A stretch of DNA of 64,000 bases, taken from Megascapheus bottae (lineage: Eukaryota; Chordata; Mammalia; Rodentia; Geomyidae). Below the pieces are notes generated by a model. The model worked only from the letters and a program-made list of their open reading frames with translations. It was not told the DNA's origin and made no database searches. Of this stretch, positions 1 through 13,300 are shown piece by piece. Location of the stretch: assembly GCA_024803745.1 (NCBI GenBank), contig JANJXV010000013.1:11160001-11224000 (forward strand), given 5' to 3'. A program made the translations under genes and the position numbers. Position 1 is the stretch's first letter; every line of letters starts with the position of its first letter.

Positions 1-500
1 ACAGATATTTATATATAATTCCAGAACCAGTGATTTTTGCTAATAAAATTTTTGACTATCCACAGATATTCTAGACAACTTAGACGATAAACATAAACTA
101 GACAGCGAAGATGTAAACTTTTACAAAGACTATCCTTAAAAGACTAAGCATTATTCCCTCAGAAATAAAAGTTTGCAGGCATGGAGATAAATAATACCTA
201 AAACTAAAAATAATTTGGGGCTATTGCTTCTATGCACTGTTGATCAAAGCTGAAGTGATTTCATTAAAAATCTGCTTGGCAAAAAAGGTTCTGAGTACTA
301 GCTTTTATTTTTCCTTTTCCTATATTAGTGTGTGCATTTCCTCCCTAACATCAACTTGTGATGGGATAAAGTAACACGAGTGTAATGAGGCTTTGGGGTT
401 TCCTCTTGCCAGGAGAAAGCACTGCTGGCATTATAGGATTGTGATGTTTTTTTCCGTGAACAGAGAAGTTTAATTTTGCATGCTATCAATATTCTGTTAC
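1..500 (-). other. EMSY intron, downstream of exon w17
   Basis: AT-rich intron with no exon, RNA gene or clear repeat that I can recognise. The exon following w17 is not in it. Confidence 0.7.
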
Positions 501-1064
501 CTGGCTTGACGGCTGTTTCTCTGATGAGGCAGGGAGCGACATTTGGCTCTGGGGAGTTTGGGGCTGCACGTAGATTTTTGGTTGGTTCGGAGCCTGCTGC
601 AGTTTAGGGAGCTGCTGTGTGGTTTTCACTGCAAGCACCTGGACTACAGTTTGCGGGGGCTGTGCCATTAAGGTAGGAAGCTGCCTGTCTTTGGCCACCA
701 TAGGATGCTGTGTGTGCTGTACATCTGGTTTGGGCTGTGCTTGTTCTTGCTGGAGAGGGGTGAGTTTCTGATGCCTGATGGAAAGCTGGGGCATTTGTGG
801 GAGTTTGTGCTGGAGCTGGTCTGCCTGCAGGTGGATGGTCTGCTTCTGTTTAGTCTGGAAGCACTGTAGAGTTTTCACTTGTAGCTGAGTCTGTTCCAGC
901 TGAGGCTGGCTAAGTTTCTGCTGTTTAGGTGACTGTGATTGAGTCAGGGCAGATCGATAAAACAGACCTGTCTGAGGGTCTAAAGTGTCCATCTCTTCAA
1001 CCTCACCCTCCTCAGTTGCGAGTTCTTCACTGTGTTTGGTAAAAGCAGTGTGACTGCTTAATGC
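501..1064 (-). CDS. EMSY: EMSY exon w17: Gln-rich C-terminal region
   Basis: The largest exon here, 564 bases and 188 codons, about residues 907-1094. Starts ALSSHTAFTKHSEELATEEG, then an acidic EVEEMDTLDPQTG, then a long Gln/Leu/Pro-rich region (for example LQADQLQHKLPQMPQLS and QEQAQPKPDVQHTQHPM) ending SSEKQPSSQ. Acceptor ttttactag; donor gtaaca. Phase 0 at both ends. The reading frame continues four residues past the donor before a stop, but those are intronic. Downstream exons are outside the window. Confidence 0.96.
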
Positions 1065-4000
1065 CTAGTAAAATGAACAAAAGACAGAAAGTAAGAATAA
1101 GAAAAATATCTCCATCATCACATTTCCCTTAAACTAGAAAATGTAAAGAGATTCATACAGAAGTTTTCAGAACAGTGTAAGTAGACCAAGAAGCCTCGAG
1201 ATGTTTTTACAAAACAGGTTTGTAATTTGAACTTGTAGACCTAAGGACTTCAAAATCTGGCCTACTCACTACCACAGGTAAAGTCCTAGAAGGCCTACCA
1301 CTTACGTATTAGAGCTCTAATACGGTAACTTTACAAACATAGTCTTCAAAGATGAGATATATTTCCCAGTTCAGCAAACAGTTCTGCAGCCAGTCCATAA
1401 GGGATGCTCGTCTGTCTAAAGACAGGGTATAGCAAAGAGATGAGGAGTCCAGTACAAAACCAAGGTTCTGAGAAGCCCACTTTGGCCAGTCCAGTGCTGC
1501 TGAGGTCAGTAATAATGTCCATGTGACAACCACCCAGTCACCACAGCGACTCCCTGAGGAGGGTGTGGCTGGCTGGTCGGCATTTGCCAAAGTCTGCCTA
1601 TGTGCACATTTCAGTCTCACCAAGCCACAGCTTGCTAAACACCTGGCTTCTAGCAGGGAGGGAGACTGGGGAAGGGACAGCTAGTGTCAGTTTTAGCAGC
1701 CTTTTAAGGAAGCACCATCTTGAAATGCTTATGGTTAGTCTGATGACTTCTAGTTGTCCTGAGAACTAGAAGGTTCAGTGTTGGAACCTGCTGGGTAAGG
1801 TCCAAACCTGCAAAAACCTGCAAAGCCAATAAAACCTCTGCCAGCAAACTTCCTTTTGGGCTAAGAGTCCACTCTATGCCTATCTTTCCCACTGTCTTTT
1901 CATATACTAACTACATCACCACTCTAAACTTTAACACTGTGACAGTCAATTGGTACTCTTCCCTGTACCATAATGGGCTGGGAAAATGGCTTAGTGGTAA
2001 AGTGCTTGCCTTGCAAGCACAAAGCCCTGGGTTCAATTCCTCAGTACCACATAAGCAGAAAAAGCATGGAGGTGGTGCTCTGGCTCAAGTGGTAGAGTGC
2101 TAGCCTTGAGCAAAAGAAGCTCAGGGACAGTGCCCAGGCCATGAGTTCAAGCCCCAGGACTGGAGAGAGAGAAATGAGGGGGAGAGGGAGAGGAAGAGGG
2201 AGAAGGAGAAGAGGAGAGACAATACACCAACCTTTCAGGATCACACTGAGCCTTAAACAAGTTAAAATAAAAATTAAAACTCAATGCACAATGCCTGATT
2301 TTAAAAAATGAGATGTTTCTGTTTTATATTAGCTCATTCTCTTCCCCACTGAGTCTTTTTAGCTGGCTAGTTAAAGGAGCCAAATACTTCTGTTCTAACT
2401 TGTTTATAACATTCTCTGAATTCATATAAAATCATAAAACAGGAAAAAATAAACAAAAGAAAAAAACCCAACAACATAATAGCAAGCAGCTAAAACAGCC
2501 AAATGCTACTTCATTTAAAAATCTTAATTTATCAAGCTGGGCATAGTACTCAAGTCTGTAATTCTAGCTACTCAGGAGACTGAGATCTGAGGATTGTGAT
2601 TCAAAGACAGCCCAAGCACTAAAGTCTATGACACTGTTATCTCCGATTAACCACCAGAAAACCGGAAGTGAAGCTGTGGCTCAAGGGGTAGGGCAGTCGC
2701 CTTGAGCTGAAGAGCTCGAGGACAGTGCCCAGGCCCAGAGTTCAAGCCCCATGACCGATAAAAAAAAAAAAAATCTTAATTTATCTCAGCAATAAATTCT
2801 CGCATAACAAGATACACAGAAAGTGACCAAATCTTGTATTACTAGATTCATTCACTCAGCTCTCCACTCTTTAAAAGTTAAACATTCATAGGAGGTTCAA
2901 AAGTATTGTTTAGTTATTTTCTGACACTAAGCTAATTCATTTCCTCTACTCACAGATAAAAGAATAACACTAGTTGCCACTTGCCAGTGGCTCATGCCTG
3001 TAATCATAGCTACTCAGGAGGCTGAGAACTAAGGATCATAGTTCAATGCCAGTCTGAGCACAAAAGTCCCTGAGACTCTTAACTCCAATTAACCATCAGA
3101 AAACCAAAAGTGGCACTGAGTTCAAGGCCCACGACCAACAACAACAACAAAAATTTACACAAACTTTCTACAATTCAGCCATTAATCCTTTTAAAATAAG
3201 AGATGAAACTTATTTCAGAAATGAGGGAGTTACAAAGGTAGAAAGGTAGAAAAAGAGGTTCAACCTGCTGCATAATGTGGGTGATGGCTCCAGGGGAAGA
3301 TGCGGGGATGGACTTCACTACCACCGAAGTCTGTGTTGCAGTCTGTGACTGAGCCACATGCTGAAGCAGAGTCCGCTGAGGCTGGGAGGGCTGTTGAGGC
3401 TGGGAGCGATGGCTGACTGAAAATAGAGGAGGTGATGATATTTCTTCAGAAATCACCACAGGATCTGTAACCAGTGGTCATTTTAAACAAATGTCTTTGA
3501 GTTTATATCATACATAGAGAAAGCAGTATTGTGAACTAAGAGGCAGAAGACCAGAATCTGCCCATCTACAAGCTGTGTGACTCTAAGAAATTCTCTTATC
3601 TTCTCCAAGACTCTGTTTCCTCATCTGTAAAATGGGAATAACAGAGCTATTATAAGGATGGGAGGAGAAACATAGAGAAGCACTGTGAAAACTCTTATTA
3701 TCAAGGAGGAACAAACTACTTATTAAAGTCATATCCTCTTGTGAATTTCCCACTATTTCTAGTGACAAAGCAATAATAAATATTTGTGGCTCCAGGCATA
3801 TCCTTAAGGAAAATAAGGCAATGTAAGATTTTTTTATTTCTTGGTCCCAGTTCCAAATACAGTCCAAACATTAGATGTGTTCAGCCTTAAAGTTTCTAAA
3901 AATGAAATCAGTCAGGGTGGTAATAAAGATAAAAAGAACAGGGGTCAACTTGGATTCTATCCTACTCTGCTACCAACCAGACCCCTATTCCTTTTACCCT

Positions 4001-4292
4001 CTAAAACTTAACACTTTTTAAATGGAATAATAAAAACTTGGTATTTTTACTTAGAAGAAGACCAAACGAATAGGCTGTAAAAACAGTTAAGTTACAAAGT
4101 ATTAGGCAAATACAAACATAAAATAATAGAACAAATCTGTTCTATCATCTAAGATTTAGGTCATCTGACACAAATGGTAAGAGTTAAATGTTAAGGAAAC
4201 AACTTCACTCTTCCTTCCTTCTTCCTTCCTTCCTTTTTCTCCCTCCTTCCTTCCCTCCCTCCTCCCAGACACCACACTCTCCTCTGTCTCTG

Positions 4293-4323
<31 letters not shown>

Positions 4324-7300
4324 TTCTTTCTTGTCCTGGGTCTTGAACTAAGAGACTAGAAGCTATCCCTGAGCTTCCATTGTTCAAGGCTAGCACTGTA
4401 CCACTTGAGGCACAGCTCCACTTCTGTTTTTTTGATAGTTGACTCGAGATAAGAATCTCATGAGGTCAGGAGTTTGGCCTAATGTTAGAGTGCTTGCCTA
4501 GCATGTACCAAGACCCAGGTTCAATTTTTCAGTACAACATACATAGAAAAAGCAAGAAGTGGTGCTGTGGCTCAAGTGGTAGAGCTCTAGCCTTGAGAAA
4601 GCCCAAGGAGAGTGTTCAAGCCCCGAATTCAAGCACCAGGACTGGGGGAAAAAAAGAAAAAAGAATCTTACAACATTTCCTGCCTGGGCTGGGATGGAAC
4701 CATGATCCTCAGATCACAGCCTCCTGAGTAGCTAGGATTACAGGTGTGAACCACTAGCACCTGGCCAACTTCACTTCTTATCTTTTGCAACAAACTTTTC
4801 ATGGAATAACTACAACTGTATTTCCACATAGGTCCTATCTATCATCATTACCAATAGCAACTTGTACATTTTAAGCAATATAAACATCTTCTACTTTCAA
4901 ATCTACAAAGCCTTAAAAATGGTTAGTAAATGCTAAACAATCCTTTGAACCAGAAACTGACAAACTAAAACAGATCTGTTAATTAGTTAAGGATTCTGAG
5001 ATTATCATTGCTTGAGCTAACTTTAAACTTACGATCCTCCAGCTCTGCCTCTGAGTAGTGAGATTACTGCTGTGTACCACCACACATGGCTTGCTGTGTA
5101 CTTTAAATACTGTTTCAAATGGCACTGATTCCACACTTATAGTGGAGTGTCCATGAGTAAATCAGTCACTACAAAAATTAATGTAAAAATGTCATTTATG
5201 CACTATATATGATTAAACTTTAAAACTATCCAGTGAGATATAAACTTTATTAAATTGTAACATTTATCAATTCTATTAAATTATGACATTTCCATTGCTA
5301 CATACATGCCTATATGTGATCTGAGATTATCAACAGCCTAACCAGGATTCTTTCATAAATGTACAATAGAATTTTACTATATTTCATTGCACGCTTTATA
5401 TGGGTTAATAAAAATTTCCAGCTGTGGGGCCAGGAGTTTGGCCTAGTGGTGGAGTACTTGCCTACCATGCACAAAGACCCAGGTTTGATTCCTTCGTACC
5501 ACATACATAGAAAAAGCCAGAAGTGGTGCTGTGGCTCAAGTGATAAGATCTCTAGCCTTGAGAAAGTCCAAGGACAGTGTTCAGGCCCTGAGTCCAAGCC
5601 TCAGGGTGGGCAAGAGGAAAAAAAATTTTTTTTTCACCTGTGATTTACTAAACTGAAGCAGAAAGTCAGAATTTACATTAAAACAACTACTGAAATAATT
5701 TATAATATGTTTGAATGGGTGAAAAAAACAAATTATGGTAATATTAAAATTAAGCAAGGAAACTAATGAAGTTATTTCAATTGTAAGCATCATTGGTAGT
5801 GATATAAGATAGTATACATTTTCTTTAGCACAAGACCGCTAAGTTTAGGAAACACACGTCAAAAAGTTTAGAGAAAACTAACATCCATTACAGAATGATC
5901 CAAAGGGCTGGAGTAACTGGCTTTGAAGTCAAATCAAATGATCAGTATGTCTGCAATTGTAATGGGCAGAGACTGTGGAAGTTGGCACAGAGTAAACATT
6001 AAGAAAAACAAAGTGACCTCAAATGGGCCATATAAGCATCATCAAGCAGTCATTTACTTCTTTAGGCAACATTTATTTATTGATTGAGAAAAGCCTCAAA
6101 GGTCTCATTTCTAAAATGGGCTCCATTTATTTACTGACTGTTAGATAAGAGCACCAAAGGGCTCATTTCTACAATAGAAAAAAAATTCTCTTCCTTTCAC
6201 TTAGTGGAGCTTACCTTTCCTCTACCAGATGAGAGTAGAGCGCATCCATTTAAGTGGTTCCCCCCACAAACAATCATCTTTTATCTTCAATAGTACTACA
6301 AATGGATGCACACCACTTACCTAGAAGGGGAAAAGCAACCTCTGTTCCCTCATCAGTGCGTTCTGAAAGGATAAGTAAGGGAAGAGATCATAGGTCTTCT
6401 CATCTACTTACCATTTGATAATGTAGGCTACCCCAAGGTTAAAATTCAGTTTCCCAATATACTGGCCCCTGCTTTAGTTAAGTTTTCTGTTGATTTTAAA
6501 GAAAGATCTTAGATAGTTTCCCACAAATCTTAATTAGTTTTTTTCCCTTTGGGTAATTTTAACCTATTAGTCCCAATAACATAAACTAAAAGAATGCCAA
6601 AGAAGGGGCCAGGAGAGTGTGGGCTAGTGCTTACCTAGCATGCACAAAGCCCCAGGTTTAGACTACTTAGTACCACATACACAGAAAAGGCTGGAAGTGG
6701 TGCTGTGGCTCAAGGGATAGAGTGCTAGCCTTGAGCAAAAAGTGTTCAAGGACATTGCCCAGCCCCTGAGTTCAAGCATCAGGACTGGCCATTAAAAAAA
6801 AAAAAGTATTGGTATTGGAAATATAAACACAACTACAGAGACATAAAAACCTACAATTCTATAGACATGTTTTATTATATAGATTAATATGTATCTATGA
6901 TATACAAATCCTTAGCCTAATTTTGATTATGTTCTAAAAACAAAGTGCAAGTGATTATATATAGAGATTCCCTTCTTGAATACTTGTTTGTTAAACATGT
7001 CATTTGAAATATGATGTAAAAATCAATGTAATAAATTCTTTTTTAAAAAGCCAAATAATTCACTTTCCTCTAGAATATTTACATCCTTTAAATGTTAGAA
7101 ACTTTATGTTCTCCTTTAATGCCCAAGGAGAAAGGCTTTCTCTTCATATGGCCTCATAAGTCACCTCTTCTAACCTATTTATATTACTGCTATTTCAAAT
7201 CTCAAGGTAATGAAGTGTTCAATACAGAAAGCAGTATTCCAGGTGTGGTCTTACCAGAACTTGAGAAAAAGAAACTATTTTCCTTCCTACTTAATTTCTC

Positions 7301-10300
7301 CATGTGTTTTGTTGCCAGACTATATTTTAAGCCAATACCTAATCTGTCTCCCCCTAGAATACCTAAGTTTTCCAAGGGATTTGAGGTTTTTAAAATTCTT
7401 TCTTTAAAAAATAAGACTAGTCCAGGAGCAAGTGGCTCATGACTGCAGATCTTTGGATTCTGGTTCGAAGCCAGCCAGGGCAGAAAAAGTCCATGAGACT
7501 CTTATCACCAATAAACTACTCTAAAAGCCAGAAGCAGAACTGGGGCTCAAGTTGGTAGACAGCTAGCCTGCTCAAGGATGGACACCAAAAAACCCCAAAA
7601 AGCAACAACAAACATGGGGCTGTGTTCTTTCTTTCTTTCTTTTTTTGGTCAGTCATGGGGCTTGAACTCTGAACCTTGGGAGCTGTTCCTGAGCTCTTCA
7701 GCTCAAGGCTACTGACCTAACCCTTGGGCCTGGGCATTGTCCCTGAGCTCTTCAGCTCAAGGTTACCACACTACCCCTGGAGCCACAGCCCTACTTGCCA
7801 TTTTCTAGTGGTTAATTGGAGATAAGAGTCTCATATTCTTTAGTGCCCGTGCTGGCTTTGAATGTAATCCTCAGATCTCAGCCTCCTGGGTAGCTAGGAT
7901 TATAGGCGTGAGCCACCACACCTGGCTTGGCTGTATTCTTTTTTTCTTTTTTTTTTTTTAGGTCATGGGGCTTGAACTCTGGCCTGGGTGCTGTCCCTGA
8001 GCTCTTCAGCTCAAGACTACCACCCTACCCCTAGAGCCATAGCCCCACTTCCTGTTTTCTAGTGATTAACTGGAGATTAGAGTCTCACTTTGTATTGCCC
8101 AGGCTGTCTTCGAACCATGATCCTCATATCTCATTGGCTGTTTTCTTTCTTGACTCATCTCCCCATGAATTAAAATCTAGATACATAAAAATATTTTCTT
8201 TTCTATCACTATTGTTATACATTTACAGATAATACATATGGCTAACTCACAGTAATATTACTTGCAATCTTAATAACATCCTATTTTTCCCCCTCATCTT
8301 TAAAAACAAGGTAAATCCAAAGAGTGGTATGAATTTGCCCTGAAATAAACAGGAAAATAACTAGAAACAAATAGCATATTTTTCACCACAGTAACTATTC
8401 CATAAAATACAGAAAGGTAGGTTCCTACCTTAATACTGAGTTTTAAGAAGACACCTACCAGTAGTGATGTATTCAGCAACTAGTTCTGACTCTACCACAG
8501 CAATTGATGGGCTCTCAGGAGAGTGTCTCTTTTCCTGGGTCATCTGAATAGGCACTGCCATTTGACTCAAGTCAATAGTGGGTTGTCTTGGTTTAGATTC
8601 CAATTTTTCCTTTACTGCATTAAAAAAAAAAAATCAGGGAAAAGTTAACTTATCCTAAATAAGTACTAAAATCAGAGAGGTCCATAAGAATAGAATCTCT
8701 AGGGGGTACACTGGCAATAATTAAGACAACAGTGGAACAAAATCATGGCTATACAGTGCACAGGCTGAGTAACAGAATCCAACAGCCAAGCAAGAACTCA
8801 CTCATAATCATACTAAAATTCTCTTGCTATACCTTTAAGATCAAATAGTCAGTTGCTTCTCTCTGTATACTTTCTTTAAGATATTATTTCTGTTCCCTTA
8901 AACATGGTCCCTGGGTACCACTGGTTCATTAAAAACAGTTAATAATTATATACAACATGATTAGTTCTAGGACATTTTTATCTAGAACAGTATGTCTTAG
9001 TAATCAGTTTAATTTTAATTTCTTGACATTTAAAATCCAAGAAATCTTCAAAGAAATGTTATAAACTCTCCAATGATTGTTAAAGAATAAAGGTTTTTGT
9101 TATTAGGGGAAAAAATGGATCCTGCAAAATGTCTGACAAAATAGTTTGTAATCAAGAATAAGTTCTGTGTATTGACTCACTTTCTATCATTTTTTTCCTT
9201 ACTCATTCAAAGTTTCTATCTCTGTTAACAGAGATTGAAACACTGATGGAAATGGGTGGATTTGTCAAAGACAAGCAGTTGAGAAAATGCCTAAGGCCAA
9301 AAATAACATCAATAGAAGAATTAACCTAAGATATTAAATGCTATTTTTGGACAGTATAAAGAATAAGTTATAATAAATAGTAACCAGTAACTAAGTCCAC
9401 TGAAACATCATTCCCATTACAGGCATAATGTGACTAAATCAAAATAATTATTTTAAACAAAGAAACCAAACCAAGCAAGTACAACTATCACTCCACAAGT
9501 AGAGAGAATACTGAACTACTAATAAAAGGATATGAAATCTCATTCTCCACTAGCCAATTGGGTAATTTCTCTAGAGCTCAGCTTATGGATCCATAAAATG
9601 CAAGGGTTAGATGAGATCATCACTATATTCCCTTCAATACTCTGGGGTAATTTCTAACCTATCATAAAAGAAAACTAATGACAACACAAATTTGTCCTAG
9701 AAATTATCAAAGATATTTAATAACTAGAAATACTGACATCTTATTATATGAGTACACTTTTGCATGGAAGCTTAAGTGGATAACCTATAGAAGGAAAAAT
9801 ATCTGGAAATAAAATTAAACCATTAGAATGTTTTGCAAGAGCCACTAATGATGCTGTATGAGGGCAAAATTACTCTGCTATGAAGGAAGATGCCAGGGCC
9901 CCTTTGATCTACCTCCTACTAACTATCTTTGTGTTTAGAAATGACTTTTTTTTTTTTTTGCCAGTCCTGGGGCTTGAATTCAGAGCCCAAGCGCCATCCT
10001 TGGGCTTTCTCAAGGCTAGAGCTCTACCACTTGAGCCATAGCACCATTTCTAGCTTTTTTCTATGTACATGTTACCGAGGAATCGAACCTGGGTCTTCGT
10101 GCATGCTAGGCAAGCACTCTACCACTAGGCCAAACTTCCAGCCCCAGATCTATTCTTCTAAGGCAAAGGAATTGTCCATTTTAAGGAGCAGTTAAAAAAA
10201 AAAAAAAGATAGCTCTGCATTTTCCCCTTATTATTGTCTATGACCCATTTATTCTACTATGAATATTTTAAAGAACAAGTAAACAGACTGTAGCAAAGAC

Positions 10301-13300
10301 TGTAGACAAGTCCAGAGGGAGGGAAATGTGCTCAAACAGCAAAAAGTATGTAACAGTGGTAGTATTTTAGCACAACCCATCTCTAGAGAAAACATGCTTC
10401 ATTAAATTGAGCATGTGAATTCATACCTGTTGTCTGTTGGAGTTCTAACAGAGCTTTGATTGTTGAAGTAGCTGATTGTGATTCACTGGATACATCCTGA
10501 TATATTATGGTGGGACTAGTCTCCATTGCAATCTCATGTTCTGACCAATCCTGACGCCGGGAAGCAATTACATGAACTACAGGCTGGGAATCTGTTTTAT
10601 ATCAGTTAAAAAAAAACAACCCTATAAACAAAATGTCTCTTTAAACCATTTTTTGTTTTATCTTTGTATTTATTGTAAACTTCATGCTTTATCTTCCCAA
10701 TAGGACTGTAAACTTCTAGAAGACATATTGTCTTTCAGTCTGAATTCATTTACTTTATTCATCTATTTCACACTGTAAACCTATAGATTAGAATCTATAT
10801 TTGACTCTGAGGATACAAAGAAGCTCACAGAACAATCAAATGCTCAAGAAGCACAGTCTAATTGGGGAGATGAATGTAAAAAAGCAAAGTACAATTCAAT
10901 GTGATATTTGCTATGTAAATAGGTGTGTATTCATATAGGTGAGTGCTTGCTTGTGGTTAGTAAAAACCAAAATATTGTAGGAGTCTTATTTTCCCAATGC
11001 ACCTGAAAATGTTTCTGTATCACAGTCTGAGTATTAGGTCAATACTTATTGGATGAATGAATTACTGAAAGAAAATCCTCCTCACTGACAGCAAAAAGGG
11101 GATAGATGGTCTATAAGCATCAGGACAACAAGACAAATGTAACATTTAGAGGTCAAAGTCTTGGGTTCAAGCCAACAGATAAGTCTCTACTAGTTATTAG
11201 CAAGTTCAGTCCTTGGGTCTTAGCAAGTATACTTCTACAAATTTAGATGGTATAGCCTATTGTTCCACCATCTTCAAAGATGCAGTCCCTCCCAACCAAT
11301 ATTCATATGTGCGATATGACATCTACCTAAGCTATCTAAACAGTATAGGGCAAAATGATGGTTGTTGGGGCCTGGAAGTACTCATTTTTTGTTTCTAAAT
11401 CAATCACATCCTGAATCCATAGGGTTTTATACTCATGCTATATGCAGGTACATATGTAAAGGCTAAATATGCATCAAACTGAGTAGCAAATTACTAATCA
11501 GGTATCCTATTTATAAGCATATTAGACTAGACTGTTACTTATTTCTAAACCCTTTTGTCTAAGAAAACATGCAGGAAAAGATAAAAAGAAATGCGTGTTA
11601 CTCTCACAGTTAGAATATAATGGGATATAGACAAAGATGTATGGTTTTATACTGTGGGGTAAAAATAAAATAATTTGAGCAAATAAGACAAATACATAAG
11701 AAAGAAATACCTTTAAATTGGGATAGTCAAAACATCATGGAAATGAAAAGAATTCAAATAAACCCTAAATTAAAAATAAACATAATGAAAGCTTAGCCCT
11801 CTATTAGCCCTTTATTTTTGAAAGCTACGAAACTCCAAAAAATACTGGGGCAAAGGGAGTTACTTCTAATAAAAGTCTTCCCAAATTAAATCAATACAAC
11901 TTTCATTCCCACTAACAAATAGTATTTCCTTCCAAAACACTGGTTTTTAACTTTAATCCTCCAAGTCTTTGCCTCTTAGCTAGAATTATGGGTATGAACT
12001 ATCAGTGTTAGGTTACATTCTTCATTTTTCATAATACAAATTAGCACATAACAACTCAGAAAAAGTTATACAATTGTATGTTTTGCTTAACTTGAATTTA
12101 TTTTTCCTCTTCATTCTGGCTATCCAAGATCATGAATCTTCAGGAAAAATAATTCTAGAAACTAAGTTTTGACTTAAAGGTAATGCCATTGTGACATGTA
12201 TTTTTGTATATTCCTCACATCAAGTTCCCTAATCTTGATTTTGTCTTTTTATTCTGTTTCATTTTACTTATAAAATCCTGAATTTAATTCATCTTTTAAA
12301 ACACTTTTGGAAGGTTGAAAGTAAGTGTTTTGGGTTGTTTTTTGTAGTTGTTTATTTGGTTTTTGCCTACCCTGGGCCATGACTCTAAGCCGGGGCATTA
12401 TCCCTAAGCTCCTTTTTTCAAGGTTAACATTCTACCACTTCTTATTTTTCTGTGATTAATTAGAGGTAAGAGCCTCATGGACTTTCTTGCTTGGGTTGGC
12501 TTGGAACTGTGATCCTCAGATCACAGCCTCTTGTGTAGTTAGGATTCGAGGTGTGAATCACCAGCACCAACTATGAAGACATCTTTAGTATTTTAAAGAA
12601 TATCTTGAACTCAAAAAGACTAAACCATTCCCAAACGAGAAAGGAAAAAAAAAGAGAGACAGCCATTTAGCAAAGAAAGAAAACATAGGAGTTATAAAAA
12701 AACATGACCTGAACATCAGTAAGTGACAAAGTCAATATGGCCTTGACCTAGTAGGCTTGGTTAACTAGCTATTAGTGCCTAAATATACCACTAAAAAGAT
12801 ACACTTATGGGGCCGGGAGTTTGGCCTAGTGGTAGAGTGCTTGCCTATCATTCACGAAGACCCAGGTTCAATTCCTTGGTACCCCACATACATAGCAAAA
12901 ACCCGGAAGTGGTGCTGAGGCTCAAGTGGTAGTGTGCTAGCCTTGAGAAAGTCCAAGGACAGTGCTCAAGCCCTGAGCCCAAGCCTAGGACTGGCAAAAA
13001 AAAAAAAAAAGACCCAGGTTCCATTCCTCCATACCACATACATAGAAAAAAGCTGGAAGTGGTACTGAGGCTCAAGTGGTTGAGCTCTGGCCTTGAGAAA
13101 GTCCAAGGACAGTGCTCAGGCCCTGAGCTCAAGCCCAGGACTGGCAAAAGAAAAAAAAAAAAAAGATACACTTATGAGGCTAAGCAAACTGCAGAAAGGA
13201 AACACTTCAGACTCAGGCAACAAAAAAAGTACAAAGCAAAATGATCAACATTAAAATAACTGGTAGTATAAAGTAATACTGGAAGCATAGTAGAATGAAC

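Noticed and set aside
1309..1623. 104-codon minus-strand open frame just after exon w17
   Set aside because: Lies in the intron, has no match to EMSY and no splice-site support.
7092..7442. 116-codon plus-strand open frame
   Set aside because: AT-rich intron sequence running into a SINE; no recognisable protein.
12848..13171. 107-codon minus-strand open frame rich in SxPEHCPWTF
   Set aside because: Translation of duplicated SINE arms; the same peptide recurs at many family A copies.
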